Below, in pieces: positions 23,708-42,583 of a stretch of 64,000 nt of DNA. The notes under the pieces are model-generated. The model was not told the DNA's origin and did no database searches. It was given only the letters and a program-made list of their open reading frames with translations. The stretch covers positions 5,520,501-5,584,500 of the forward strand of contig NC_065571.1 of assembly GCF_937616625.2 (NCBI RefSeq). Direction: 5' to 3'. Source of the DNA: Mercurialis annua (taxonomy: Eukaryota; Streptophyta; Magnoliopsida; Malpighiales; Euphorbiaceae). The translations under genes were made by a program, and so were the position numbers. Position 1 is the stretch's first letter, and every line of letters starts with the position of its first letter.

Positions 23708-23770
23708 ATGGCCACTTTAGAGAGAGAAACAAGAGAGAGAGAAAGCAAAAGAACAAAAAATTCAAAGTGA
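23708..23770 (+). promoter_or_regulatory. upstream open reading frame in the kinase leader
   Basis: An ATG in a GA-repeat-rich leader opens a 20-codon frame (begins MATLERETRERESK) that stops at 23768-23770, about 150 bp before the kinase start. A GTGAGT donor-like word at 23766 and a TTATTTAG acceptor at 23902-23909 suggest a leader intron. If spliced, the upstream frame would still end early, and the hydrophobic in-frame extension starting at 23831 would be removed from the mRNA. Confidence 0.35.
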
Positions 23771-23917
23771 GTGACTTTGCTAGTCAAATTGTATCATTTT
23801 TATCAGTTTATAATAAAAATTTAGAAAAAGTTGGAGTCTTTATTAGTTGAAGACTCTAACTTTATAATTATTTTGAGTTTTTGGATTTGGGTTTTGATTA
23901 ATTATTTAGGATTTGAT

Positions 23918-26900
23918 ATGGGTGGGTGTTTTCCTTGTTTTGGATCATCAAACAAGGAGGGTGGTGGTGGTGGTGGTGGTGTTAAAGAAGTGATTAAAAA
24001 AGATGCAGTTAAAGAAGGTTCTTTGCCTCAGTCCAACCATATTAGTAGAGTTAGTTCAGGTACAAAGTTTAATTCTTGTTGTGGAAGATTATTTTGTTCT
24101 TGAATTATGAGTTTTTGGGGTTTGTTGTGATTGTTCTTCTAGTATGTTTTTGGTAAAATTTGTTGCTGTTTTGATCTGCTTTAACTATGTAAAGTTTGCT
24201 TAATTGTTGATGGATTGGTTTGGTTGCTTGTGGAATTTCTTTTTGTTTCTGTTTTTGATTGCTATGGTGATGAATTGGTGCTCAGTGTTGTTTTAGAGAT
24301 CTGCTCTTAGTATTTGGATATGGATTTTGTTGCCATTTTTTTTCTTTTATAGCATAATTGTCGAGGCAGAACTGGATGTTTGTTATTTGAAAACTTTTCG
24401 TGCTTGCTCAAGTGAATTATCCATAAGTTAGGTCCAAATAGTGTTTGTTATTTGTGTTTGTTTAAAGATTATAATACGGCTATTGTTAGGTTTAAATTTG
24501 CATTTTGTTTGTGGCTTTTTTGTCACAAGCATTTGCTTTTCGAAATAATAAGCAGCTTCGTATTGCTAAACCTAGTGAGAGAACATATGACAGTGTCATA
24601 ATTTGTAAGCATTGTCCTTTGGATTTGGAAGGCCGATTAGTTTGGAGTGGTTCATTTGTGTATACGTACGATTTTTAGCCCTCTTGCTGTTCAATTATGT
24701 TTTAACATGAACTTCTCGTGTGTGCAATTAATATAATGTAGCTGATCGTGCAGACAAATCCAAATCACGAAATGGTTCTGATCCTAAGAAAGAGCCAACA
24801 AATCCAAAAGATGCGCCTACTGCTCATATTGCAGCACAGACATTTACATTTCGGGAGCTTGCTGCTGCAACAAAGAACTTCAGACAAGAGTGTTTATTGG
24901 GTGAAGGGGGGTTTGGAAGGGTTTACAAAGGCCGCTTGGAGACCACTGGACAGGTATAAGAAAAGCCAAATGTCTCCATTTAAATAGGCTATTCAAATAT
25001 GTGTGTCACTTCATTCATATTTGAGCGAATTTCAACAGTATAGATTTGCAATTTTTGTCTTGCTTAGATTCTAACTTAGGTATTTAATATAACGAATAAG
25101 TATCAAGAAATGATGAAACTAGAACGATTCTGATTTGATGATTTTGGGCTCGATGGATTTTTGTTTTCAGGCAGTTGCTGTAAAGCAGCTCGATCGGAAT
25201 GGCCTCCAAGGAAACAGGGAATTCCTAGTGGAGGTTCTCATGCTCAGCCTCTTGCACCATACAAACCTTGTAAATTTGATTGGTTATTGTGCAGATGGAG
25301 ATCAACGCCTCCTTGTTTATGAGTTTATGCCACTTGGGTGTTTGGAAGATCACTTACATGGTAAGATCGTCTTCTTTCTTTCTTTACAGTATTGCTGGAG
25401 TGTATACTCTAGTAGACTTTTATACTATAGCAATAGCATTTGTTCTTGAGATCCTGAGATAGTTGCTAGTTTAGTTTATAATATAATTAGTTTCTATCAG
25501 TTAGATGAATAGTCAACAATTTCACCTAGATAGATTATATTGCTTGATTTTACTGGAACTGCAGTTATATCACTTCTTAGCCCATCACCAACATTAGGTC
25601 CACCGACTGTATCAGCACTAGCCCTTACTTGACAGATTGTGGTTTAACACAAATCACTTGGCAAGTGATGGCCGTACTGCTGAAAAATTATAGATGTTGT
25701 GGAACACTTTGTTAAGTCTTTTCAAAGCTAAAATGAAATTGTGGTAAATGATTTTTCTGGCATAATGGAGTTTCCATTTACCTAATAGCAGAAGTAAAGC
25801 GGGGAAATTGTATGAAGCTCCTTTGGGCATATGCTAGTTAATAATATTTAAGAGAATACATGAGAGTAATATCATGAAGAGAAGTTCTTTGCAAATTGCA
25901 ATGGTATGTCAGCCCGCCACAGACCACATGATAAGTGAAAGCACCACTGGTACGGGGATATGGAAATTAATTCTTAAAATGATCAGATTTGGAATGAAAT
26001 TCTGTTGGATATTGTAGGAATTATCTGTTGGTGATGTCTTCCACTGATATTTATCGCAATTGGTTGATGTAAAATTCCAGGGGAGGAATAGTGTATCTGG
26101 TTATAAAGAGAATCTCAAAACGATATCGAAAGCAGGCAGTTAATTTTCTGACTGGATTTGCAGATTGCCAATTCATACGTGATAACTACAAGTATACAAC
26201 TGCACTAAAGATGGTGTGAATTTATTCCCGTGGCGTAATATTTTAAGATACTATTTGCAGTTCTAATAGCAATTATGCATTAGATATTTTCTAGAAGAAA
26301 CTATGGTCTATTCTGACATGCTACTGGGTGTCAAAATTGCTTGAATTGTCAGTTGATACTTGCACTTCTGATCTTGAATGTTTGTGCAATGGTTCAAACA
26401 TTGTGTAATTGTCTAATTAAACCATAAATGATAACTGCAATGCTGCAACCAGGGGCAGATCTACCCGTAGGTTTTGATACGCACTAGTCTGGGCTGCTGT
26501 TGGAAATTATCAGCCCGGGCTTCCAGGAGGTAAGAGGTGGACTAGATGGTCACATCTCATTTAACACGGGCTAACAAGAAATCGCGGTTCCGCCACCGAT
26601 TGCAACATTAGTATTGATTTGTGGGTCATTACTCAATCAAATTGCATTACTTGGCTTGTGGATCTCCAAAGAGTTCTTCTCATACATGGAAACACTGCAA
26701 TTCATTTTGGTTTTATTCAGCAGTTGATAGCATTAATTGGTGTGCTTGATGGGAGAATGCAATTGTTTTTTTGCAATAGTACACAGATTTTGTTGATTAC
26801 GGGGATCGTCCATATAACTTCTGTGTAGAGTTTTACATATTCTGGAGCATCTAGTTTTTGTACATCTGTTAGTGTAAGACTTGGATGCTTATAGGTGTAA

Positions 26901-28879
26901 TGCAAGGTCCAAGTCAGCACATGGGGTTTTATTTGATTTTTATTATTTGTCGGCCAATACCAATTCAATTTACTAGCAGTGTGTTTTTTTTGTCACCGTA
27001 CATGCAAGATACTTTGACTATTGTTAACAGTGTCTTCTGGAGCATCCAACTCCATACTTAGAATTAGCCAATTAATGACTTCCCCGTACTAGAGTTTAGG
27101 TAAAACAGCCATTTGGTATCATGTCATGATGGTTTTAATTGTACATGTGCAATTCTTTCCCGGAAAGTGAAATTATAAAAACGTCTTGAATTGATTCTCA
27201 CATGTGGTGAGATGGCCAAAGGGTCCAGTAATAGTTAGATTCTGTAAAATTTGATGCCAGCACCAGAGACAACCATTAGAGAAACCCGGATAATGGTAGA
27301 AGAAAACTTTCTTGGCATTAAAGAAACAGCTTTTGGACAGAGGTGAGTGGCAAAATAATGTAATTGATGCTTAACTTGAGAATTTGAGATTGAGGGTTCA
27401 TAATATTGAGGTAATTCTGTTAGTTTAGCAAATTAGTTAATCATCCTACTAAATTAAGATAAAAATCATAGCTCGTAGCATCATATTAAATCCATTCTCT
27501 TGACACTTGTTGGTGCTCTTTGTTGTTCTTGGTTTATCATCAAAGTTTAACCATCAAAAGATGATACTCGGTTGCATCATCAATAGCTTGAAGAACCTAC
27601 TTTACAATCTTCATTTTTTTCATATCCGAAATTTGAATTGGTTAGCTATTGTATATGCAACTCATTACCGTTACTTTTTTTTAATCTTGTTTTCAGATCT
27701 TCCATCAGAAAAGGAACCTCTAGACTGGAATACTAGGATGAAAATTGCAGCTGGTGCTGCTAAGGGGTTAGAGTATTTACATGACAAAGCTAACCCACCT
27801 GTCATTTACCGAGACTTGAAATCATCTAACATCCTTCTTGATGAAGGGTATCACCCCAAGTTATCGGATTTTGGACTTGCAAAGCTGGGTCCTGTTGGTG
27901 ACAAGACTCATGTCTCAACGCGTGTGATGGGAACATACGGTTATTGTGCTCCTGAATATGCTATGACTGGTCAACTTACTTTAAAATCTGATGTCTATAG
28001 TTTTGGAGTTGTTTTTCTTGAACTTATCACAGGGCGCAAGGCCATAGATAATAATAGGGCTCCTGGTGAACATAATCTTGTTGCGTGGGTACGTTTACGT
28101 TTCTTCATTTTCATTTTGAAAAACACTTTAAATTTATAGTTTGATGCATGATACTAGTAGTTCTGATATTTCACTTAGTTATTTTCTTTTCTGTTGAACT
28201 AACATAAAACAAGGTTTCTGTTGTTTTCATCGGACATGGGGTTTTTCAGGCTCGACCACTTTTCAAGGATCGTAGGAAGTTCCCGAAGATGGCTGATCCA
28301 CTGCTTCAAGGGCGTTATCCAATGCGAGGGTTATATCAGGCTCTTGCAGTTGCGGCTATGTGCTTGCAGGAACAAGCAGCTACAAGGCCTCTAATTGGAG
28401 ATGTTGTAACCGCACTGACATATTTAGCATCTCAATCTTATGATCCCAATGCTGCCAATCAAAGCAACAAAGTCGGACCGTCTACTCCTAGGAGTAGGGA
28501 CGACCGGAGGGGAGCAGCAGAAGGGCTTGACAGTCCAGATGAGCATGGACGTGGCGGGCGGCATGGCTCCCCTTCTACTTATAAAAATTCACCAGATTAT
28601 AGAAGGCGTGATTCTGTCAGGGAATCAAACAGCGTTGCAGAATCAGGAAGAAGTGAAACTGGCGGTACGTCTGGCAGGAATTGGGATTTGGTGGATGGCT
28701 CAGAACGACACGATTCTAAGAGAGAAAGTCCCGTAAATAGCAGCAGAAATAGGGAAACTCCGAGGAACCGCGATTTAGATAGAGAGCGAGCAGTTGCAGA
28801 AGCGAAAGTATGGGGCGAAAATTGGCGAGAAAAAAAGCGAGCAAATGCAGTGGGAAGCTTTGATAGTACAAATGAGTAA
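23918..28879 (+). CDS. PBL27: PBL27-type receptor-like cytoplasmic kinase (RLCK VII)
   Basis: Five coding exons (23918-24059, 24742-24953, 25171-25360, 27697-28088, 28250-28879) join in frame to 521 residues. The N-terminus MGGCFPCFG has a glycine for myristoylation and cysteines for palmitoylation, which anchor RLCKs at the plasma membrane. The Ser/Thr kinase domain has the glycine loop GEGGFG (101-106), lysine in VAVK (123), YRDLKSSN (219-226), DFG (239-241) and an intact GTYGYCAPE activation-segment end. The basic, Ser-rich tail ends in GSFDSTNE and carries the conserved [15 protein letters not shown] block of PBL27. In Arabidopsis PBL27 acts below CERK1 in chitin signalling, phosphorylating MAPKKK5. 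I chose ATG 23918 because it exposes MGGC; an in-frame ATG at 23831 would add a hydrophobic stretch and hide the glycine. Intron 3 is long (2336 bp) and holds a hAT-like MITE. Very confident. Confidence 0.96.
26450..26598. mobile_element. hAT-like MITE inside kinase intron 3
   Basis: The ends are CAGGGGCAGATCTACCC and, inverted, CGGTGGCGGAACCGCG. The 8 bp flanks GCTGCAAC and ATTGCAAC match at 6 of 8 positions. The interior includes TCAGCCCGGGCT, also found in the element at 38960-39496, so they belong to one family. It is about 1.1 kb from either splice site. Confidence 0.6.
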
Positions 28880-28959
28880 AGCAAGATTCCATGATGATGA
28901 TGAAGACAAAAGACAAGTTGTAGATACAGAGTTGTTCAAAGTTGGTGGTTTCCATTTCT

Positions 28960-29475
28960 GGCTGAGGGAATAATAAAGATTAGTTCTTTGACTGCTGAAA
29001 TTCTTGTCTTGTACCATTCTTGTAGTCATCATGAGATTGAATGCTTCAATTATGTGGTTGAAGAATGGGGAAATACGAGACAGTTTAGCTCAGCGTTTGT
29101 CGATCACACCGGAAGAAACGCCATCAAAGAATGCTACGAGTTAATGTTATGTATTTAGGGTCTTTATTTTTGTTTTTTTGGGGTCTGTCACAGGGAAATT
29201 TGGGAAGATAGCTAATTTTTGCCCATATATTTGTGTGTGGGTGGGTGTGTTGTGGGATTTTATTGGTGTTACGGTAAGCTTGTATTTAATATGATCTTGT
29301 GTATGCATTTCTGAGTCGAGTCGTCTTTCGGCAAGTTTTCATCATATTCAGAGTTCTCTTCTTATCAGGTTGAATGATTGTTGGATCAAGCAAATGTAAT
29401 TATATATGAATATTATGGCAGGTGCTACGCGGTAGAAAGATTAATCTAAAATCATGGCAGACATTACATGATGAT
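28960..29475. other. 3' flank of the kinase gene
   Basis: This is the probable 3' UTR and downstream flank. A near-consensus AATAAAG occurs at 28971-28977 and could serve as a polyadenylation signal. No other feature was recognised. Confidence 0.4.
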
Positions 29476-29773
29476 AGGGGTGTGCAAAAACCGACCGAAA
29501 CCGAATAACCGAACCGAACCGACAAATTCGGTTCGGTTTGAAAAAGTAGAATATTTTCGGTTGGTCGGTTCGGTTCGGTTTTTAGAGTAAAAAAATTTCA
29601 GTCACTTTTACACGTAAACCGAACCGAAAAACCGAACCGAACCGAAATAATCGACCGAACCGACAGGTTCGGTTCGGTTTGAAAAATTAAATTTTTTCAG
29701 AACTTCGGTTCGGTTTCTTAAAAAACCAAAAATTTCGGTTCGGTCGGTTCGGTTTAACCGAATGCACACCCCT
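29476..29773. mobile_element. TIR element with CCGAACC internal repeats, 10 bp target duplication
   Basis: The ends AGGGGTGTGC and GCACACCCCT are perfect inverted repeats. The element is flanked by a perfect 10 bp duplication ACATGATGAT (29466-29475 and 29774-29783). The interior is built of CCGAACCGAACC and GGTTCGGTTCGG words in both directions, so it can fold extensively. The 10 bp duplication points to Mutator-like mobilisation. Confidence 0.85.
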
Positions 29774-30386
29774 ACATGATGATACTAAGGTGGCAAATGG
29801 CTTTAATTTCCGTCACTTATTTGATGACGGATTATGCTGAATCCTAAAATATTTATTATGTGTATAATAATATCAAATATTTATTTATACAAATTTATTA
29901 AAATTCTAACTAAATTTATAAATATACTACTCTTGACTTTTCATATATTGTTGTAATTCACATTTTTATTTTTCTTATTTAATAATCAAACCATATGAAT
30001 TTTCATTTTTATTTCTATAAACATTCTAATCCTTTTATTTTATTTTTGTATTAATCAACTAAAATTAAAGAATTTAACTAAAAATAATAATTTGAGTTAG
30101 TCTTTAAACTAATTTTTGATCAAATACAAATAAAATAATATTTTTATGATTTGATAAATCCAGTTTAATTTGTTTTATTTTTTATATTTAATTTTTTTCT
30201 AATTTTTCTTAATTTATTTTTTAGAACCAAATTAAAGACGTTAGTAAATATTAAAAAAAAAGTTAAAAGTTATCAGTCATTAAAAACCATTATAATATAA
30301 TTTATATTCATACATATTGAAAATATAAATTTATAGACTGAATTAGACTTCAATTCTTTTAGCTAATTTTTTGACTTAATTAACTA

Positions 30387-30837
30387 CTCTCTCCAGTCCA
30401 TAATATTTATTACATTTGAGAGTTTTTTAGTCCATAATATTTATCACTTTAAAATATCAAGAAAACAGGGGTGAAGCCAGAAATTATTTTAAGGGGGTCA
30501 AATTTTATAGTTTAGTATAAGATATAGACTAAGGTGGTCAATTTGCATTAAAAAGAGTAGAATAAATACATATTAACCTAATCAATATAAAATTTTAGTG
30601 TAATTATTTTTGCATAAGGTGATTAAATGACCACCTCGTGCTTAATGTGTCACTGCAAGAAAGCATTAATTGCTATTTTTCCATTTTTGCCCCCCATTAA
30701 TTTATTTAAAGAATACAATAAACAAATAAAAATAATAGTCATAAATGTAAACAAGTTTTAATATAAAATTAACTTAGTAAAAATGTTTACAAAATAAGAC
30801 ATTAATTGTTTGCAATAAATATTATAGACTAGAGGGA
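30387..30837. mobile_element. Stowaway-like MITE, diverged
   Basis: The left end CTCTCTCCAGTCCATAATAT, preceded by TA, pairs with the inverted right end TCCCTCTAGTCTATAATAT. A second TAGTCCATAATATTTATCAC block follows at 30429, as if two left ends were stacked. It lies about 530 bp beyond the stop codon of the ISWI gene. Confidence 0.6.
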
Positions 30838-31367
30838 TCAACAACAAAGCTAAATATAACTAAAACAAACTGTCTAAATTGAGACCCTTCAACTTTCAAA
30901 AATTATCCTCCCACATAAGAATATTGTAATTTGGTCTACCAAAACCTACGGCAAAATTACAAAACTAAACTAATACTACACAAACATTTCAAAAATGACA
31001 GCCCCCGCTCACTTGCATTTGACTCTTTCAAATTGCTTATTAGATTCAAGGAAAATAAGCTCCATCCTGACAACATGCAAGCTGGGATCAAACACTTCAA
31101 GGAAACCAGAAAACAATAATAAGTAGACAAAATAAAAGCCTATTAATGGTTAAGCGACATAAATGTGTTTAATACATACATAGCACATGTTAGTGCAGAC
31201 TCCGGACTTTTGGCCTCATTCACCATCTGCCAATACATTTGATTCTGAATCGAGTGAGCAAAAAAATAAAGGGATCTACACCAGTAGTTGGTGGGATAAT
31301 TCTAATGTTTCTATTACTAAATATCTGCGTACTACCATGATGTTAAAACATGTCCAACTCTTGTGTG

Positions 31368-37970
<6,603 letters not shown>

Positions 37971-38130
37971 CGTATTTGCTTTTGCCCTCGAATTGAGGGT
38001 TATTTATTTAAATTCTTTTTGTTTGTGGGGAAATAAAATGAGAGAAAAAGGAAGAACTGGCGGTCCTTTTATTTTAGTATAATTTTGGTATTTATATTTA
38101 TAAAGTTTTTTGTTTTTTAATTAATAATTT

Positions 38131-38244
38131 TGGGCTTGGAGGGAGTTGGAGTCGAATTGGGAGTGAAATCGAATTCCCGCCTTTTAGTTGTAAAGGCTTC
38201 CATTTGTTTCCCGCCGAGTTATTGAAAGTGGCTAGCTCAGCCCA
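38131..38244 (-). promoter_or_regulatory. E2F and site II boxes upstream of the ISWI gene
   Basis: TTTCCCGCC (38207-38215) and ATTCCCGCC (38173-38181) fit the plant E2F consensus WTTSSCSS. TGGGCT (38131-38136) and AGCCCA (38239-38244) are site II words bound by TCP factors. They lie 160-275 bp before the ISWI start codon, a combination known from promoters of proliferation genes such as PCNA. No TATA box is obvious. Confidence 0.5.
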
Positions 38245-38249
38245 TTGGC

Positions 38250-38959
38250 TTCAACGGTTCACTAACGGGCTTAGCCTTTACCCTCAATATCATATAGAAA
38301 AAAATAAGTATTTACCTGAAATATAAAAAATACTAGTAGTATTTTATTTTATATCATCATGAAAGTTTTATGAAAAATACATCACAAGTTTTAGCTAATT
38401 ATTTTTTTACTCTCCCCTATTTTTATTTACATGAGCTCAAAATTTAAATCAATCATAACTTTTACTTTCATTCACAACGAGGTTCTTTACTTTTCTCTCT
38501 ATTTTTCTCTTTAAAATTTTCTCTCAGAGCTCGTAATCAAGCTCGCGATTTTGAAAAATTCTTCTTCGATACTGTAAATTCTTACATTCAGATCTCTATA
38601 ACATCTCGTTCAGCTGAATTCTTCTTTAATACTGTAAATTCTTCTTCGATATTGTAATTCACGTCCAGCTTCCGAAAAACAGCTCGTTCTTCATAAATAA
38701 TAATTTTTCTTCCAATTACAAAGATTTTTTAAGGTAACTGCTATATTCAACAATAAAATTGCTTTTTCTATTATTTTAAAATTTTTAATTATATGATTAT
38801 GATAATATAATGATAAATTTTAATATCTAATCATAACAATATACGCTTTCATGTAGTAATTTTTTTAAATTTTATTACGATATGATAATACAGAGAGCTG
38901 TAATGATAAGTATGAAATTTCAGAATTTTAAATTTATCATCAGATTATCATATGATAAT
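38250..38959. other. intergenic DNA upstream of the ISWI gene
   Basis: No coding frame was recognised. The part 38560-38700 repeats phrases of the kind CTGTAAATTCTTCTTCGATA two or three times. Otherwise the stretch is AT-rich. Confidence 0.45.
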
Positions 38960-39496
38960 CAGTGGCGGAACCAAGATTTTTTTCAGCCCGAGCTAATTAA
39001 TATGTAAAAAATAAATAATTTTAATGTAAATATGTACATGCTTATAATTTTAAAATAATTTGAATATACAAAATTTTGCTCCTCCAATTGAAATAAAAAA
39101 TAAAAAAGTTCAAATTTGTGATTTTAGATACAAAAAATACTTATGGCTTATTAATTCTGGATGGTTTTACACTAATAATTTTTTTTGTAAAAATATGAAA
39201 TTTGATTTTTTAAAATTGTGTTAAATTAAAAGAGTTATATGGTATTTTATTGATTTTTTTTATATAACTACATTAAATAAAAGTGAAAATGTTGAATTTA
39301 ATGTAACTTTCAGTAAAATAATAGAGAAGTAAAAATGATATTACATGCATAGGAATCGAACCTGTGAATTCCAAACAATAAATGAGCACTTAACCCACTG
39401 AGTCAAAGTGATGCCTTTAGTTTATTACTACACATTATTTATATATATAAATTTCAGCCCGGGCTAAGGCACACCTTTAACGTGGTTCCGCCACTG
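38960..39496. mobile_element. hAT-like MITE with an internal SINE-like fragment
   Basis: The ends are near-perfect inverted repeats, CAGTGGCGGAACCA and TGGTTCCGCCACTG, flanked by 8 bp words ATGATAAT and ATAATAAT (7 of 8 match). Both sub-terminal regions carry TTTCAGCCCG. Inside, on the minus strand at about 39415-39350, an A-box-like TGACTCAGTGGG and a B-box GGTTCGATTCC lie 30-40 bp apart, so a tRNA-derived SINE fragment may be nested within. Length is 537 bp. Confidence 0.75.
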
Positions 39497-40065
<569 letters not shown>

Positions 40066-40220
40066 AATCAATAACTTTTAATATGGCATGCCGCATAGAA
40101 TGTATTAATCCAATAATTAGTCCTTTGATATGGAATCCATCATAATTATGTTAAAATAAAATATTTGATTAATGTTCTCAAAATGCATTTTTTTTAAAAA
40201 ACTAAGCGTGAGAAAAGAAC

Positions 40221-40394
40221 ATGATCAGTTGTTATCATGATATGGCCATATCTCAAATACTCCTCCGACACGCCCTCTGTCGCTTCCCTCTTCATGATAG
40301 GTATCCCAAGCACATTGAAAATGCTATGAATTACCAGATCCTTGTTCAGCTTGCTCTAAGAGAGTCTCACTGGATTGAGCACTTTTTCTCTTAA
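40221..40394 (+). pseudogene. unrecognised 57-codon coding-like fragment
   Basis: An ATG frame here encodes a peptide of ordinary composition, including HALCRFPLHDRYPKH and LVQLALRESHWIEHF. This contrasts with the low-complexity frames around it. It ends in TAA next to a donor-like AAAGTAAGAA. I do not recognise the family. It could be an exon of a decayed gene or a transposon piece; coding status is doubtful. Confidence 0.22.
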
Positions 40395-40565
40395 AGTAAG
40401 AACGCCGTAAAATTTATGAATATCTCTAGTTAGAGCGCGTAAACTATTTTTTACAGCGTTCGTAACTGCTTTTCCTTTAGTAAAAAATAAAAGACAGTGG
40501 CAAAATTCCTTTGTTCTGGCATGCCAAGCGCTCCTCTAATATTCATTGGCGGGGAGGGGGGGGGG

Positions 40566-40920
40566 TTCCTCCACCTTTTAGCTCCTTTTTAGTTGCACTC
40601 TGACGTTGCAATTTTGTCAGATGCACCCAAATTTGCACCTTTGGGTTTCAATTTCACCCTCAAAATCAAATTATATTCTTTTTCACTCAAACAAATTCAT
40701 AAAAACTCTTATAATACACTTGTTTGAACTCTTTTCTACACAACAAGTTAAAAATGGATGACTTTTTAAATTTTTTTCAAATGTAAAAGAGATCAATTTA
40801 GTACTTGAGTGTGGAATTGAAACTCAAAAATGCGAATTTGGGTGCAACTGACAAAATTGCAACGTCAGAATGCATTTGAAAAGGGGTTAAAAGGTGGAGA
40901 GTTTTTTTGGTGAGTAAGCC
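40566..40920. mobile_element. MULE-type MITE, family M1 copy D, left end lost
   Basis: The body matches copies A-C: CACCTTTTAGCTCC on the left, TGACGTTGCAATTTTGTCAG, then the inverted arm ending TTTTTTTGGTGAGTAAGCC at 40920. The left terminus is replaced by a G-rich run (40551-40565). No target duplication can be seen, which fits loss or rearrangement at the left end. Confidence 0.75.
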
Positions 40921-41099
40921 TAAATTGAAAAGGGCTATTTTTATTATAAATTGATGGGACGAGCATGTAAGTATTGGAATTAATTAATTATATAAATATT
41001 TTGTTTTGCATTAGAGAGAAAGTTAGTTAGAAATCACACATGCATCTTTAATTTGTGTTTGTGCGAATACATGTTCTATCTTCGAACCAATATTGTCAG

Positions 41100-41340
41100 A
41101 CCCGACCGGTATATGTGATAAGAATATGCTAATGTGTCATTTATAATCTGATACATATAATACTCTTAATCACATGATAATGCGTCATTTATAAACTGAT
41201 TATCATATGCTAATCTGATACATATGATACTGATAATCATATGATAACGTGTCATTTATAATCTGATTATCATATGATAATTTGATTCCCTAATAAACAT
41301 ATGATAATGTGATAAGAATAAGATGATGTTATCACCTGAC
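41100..41340. repeat. second copy of the ATATGATAA-rich repeat
   Basis: This stretch is a close relative of 39880-40065 in the same orientation, with repeated TCATTTATAATCTGATTATC phrases. The two copies are separated by about 1.1 kb that includes the MITE at 40566-40920. Confidence 0.65.
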
Positions 41341-42420
41341 GCTAGCATGTAAATCGAGATTAGTAATATAAAATATATTTAAATGATTTATAAATGAATC
41401 AATTTCATTTTATTGGTCTAGCTGATGAAAAGTTTTATTTTTAATTAAAATTTTGTTCAAACGGATTAATTATCTGATTTAAATTGACCTAACCCACAGA
41501 TAGGATTATTAGTAGCTACAAGAATGAGGATTAAAAGTCGAAAAGGTTTTGGATTCTATCTTCATATAGTAAAATATATTGAGTTTATAAGGTTGAGAAT
41601 AATTAACTATATTTGATTGAGAAAAGTTAAAATTGACTGGCATATTGTTTTGCATTCTATCTCTACTTCATTCCTGAAAAGTTGAAATCGATTAACAACA
41701 TATTGTAATTAATTTATGGTAATTATTAAAGTTGTAAATTCAATATTTTTCACAAGCGCTCCTCCTTTTGAATTATTAAAGAAAAAGATTACAACTCTAA
41801 ATATTTTTAAAGAAATTTCTGTTTAAAATTTTAAATAGTTGCGTATATGAACACAGTTTGAATCATTATTTATTTAACTTAATTCAGAAGACCATTTTTC
41901 AAAAGTTAAAAACTTTTTTTTGATGAGAAGAAAATAAGTTAAAAACTTAAAACAAAAAGAAGTAACCAATTTGTAGTTGGACTTTGGTAGAGCTACTAGT
42001 TCACAAGTTTTAGTCGCATACAGTCCAAATACGAATCTAACAAAGATGCCATCGTGGCAAAGGATAATGCTTCCTCACCGGATATAATAGACGCGATTCA
42101 TCTAATCAAAACCATTTAACAATTGAAATACAGGTATTACAAAACACGTTACACCAAGTTCAACCAATGTACAAAAACACCCTCACCGAACGCCGTAAAA
42201 AAAATCCTTAACTACAATAATAATCGCCTGACAGGGTAGTATAGGTAATTCACCAAAAAATAAAAGACCAGAATAAGAACAATTAAATAATCTCTCAACT
42301 AGTATTTAATATTTATTGCTTATAATTATTTCCCTCTCTTCTTTTCGTAAATCAATTAATCAATCAAACGGAGTTGCTTCTAAAATCAACCTTACCTGAT
42401 AGTTTCCAGGAGGACCGACA
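41341..42420. other. intergenic DNA upstream of the lipase gene
   Basis: No gene or element was recognised. The last 150 bp, with CCCTCTCTTC and a more balanced base composition, probably belong to the lipase promoter and leader. Confidence 0.45.
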
Positions 42421-42440
42421 ACAACTTAATACGCCGCCGT

Positions 42441-42488
42441 ATGATTACCGGACTCCGGCACGGAACCGGAGGAGCGTTCTTGCAATAG
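42441..42488 (+). promoter_or_regulatory. possible upstream reading frame in the lipase leader
   Basis: A 15-codon ATG frame ends in TAG just before a likely leader-intron donor (AGCAG then GTTCGA, 42490/42491). The matching acceptor is GGTGCAG ending at 42580, four bases before the lipase start codon. If the transcript begins upstream of 42441, this frame would be met before the main start. Confidence 0.3.
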
Positions 42489-42583
42489 CAGGTTCGATTA
42501 ATTCAATAAAATTATTTATATTTTGAAAATATTGCAGTGGAATGTTTCAATTTTAATCAGTGTTCATTCAATTGGTGCAGAAT

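Noticed and set aside
42420..42490. Alternative lipase first exon reading YDYRTPARNRRSVLAIAG before the leader intron.
   Set aside because: That frame has no upstream ATG and runs into a stop after splicing, so the start at 42584 is preferred.
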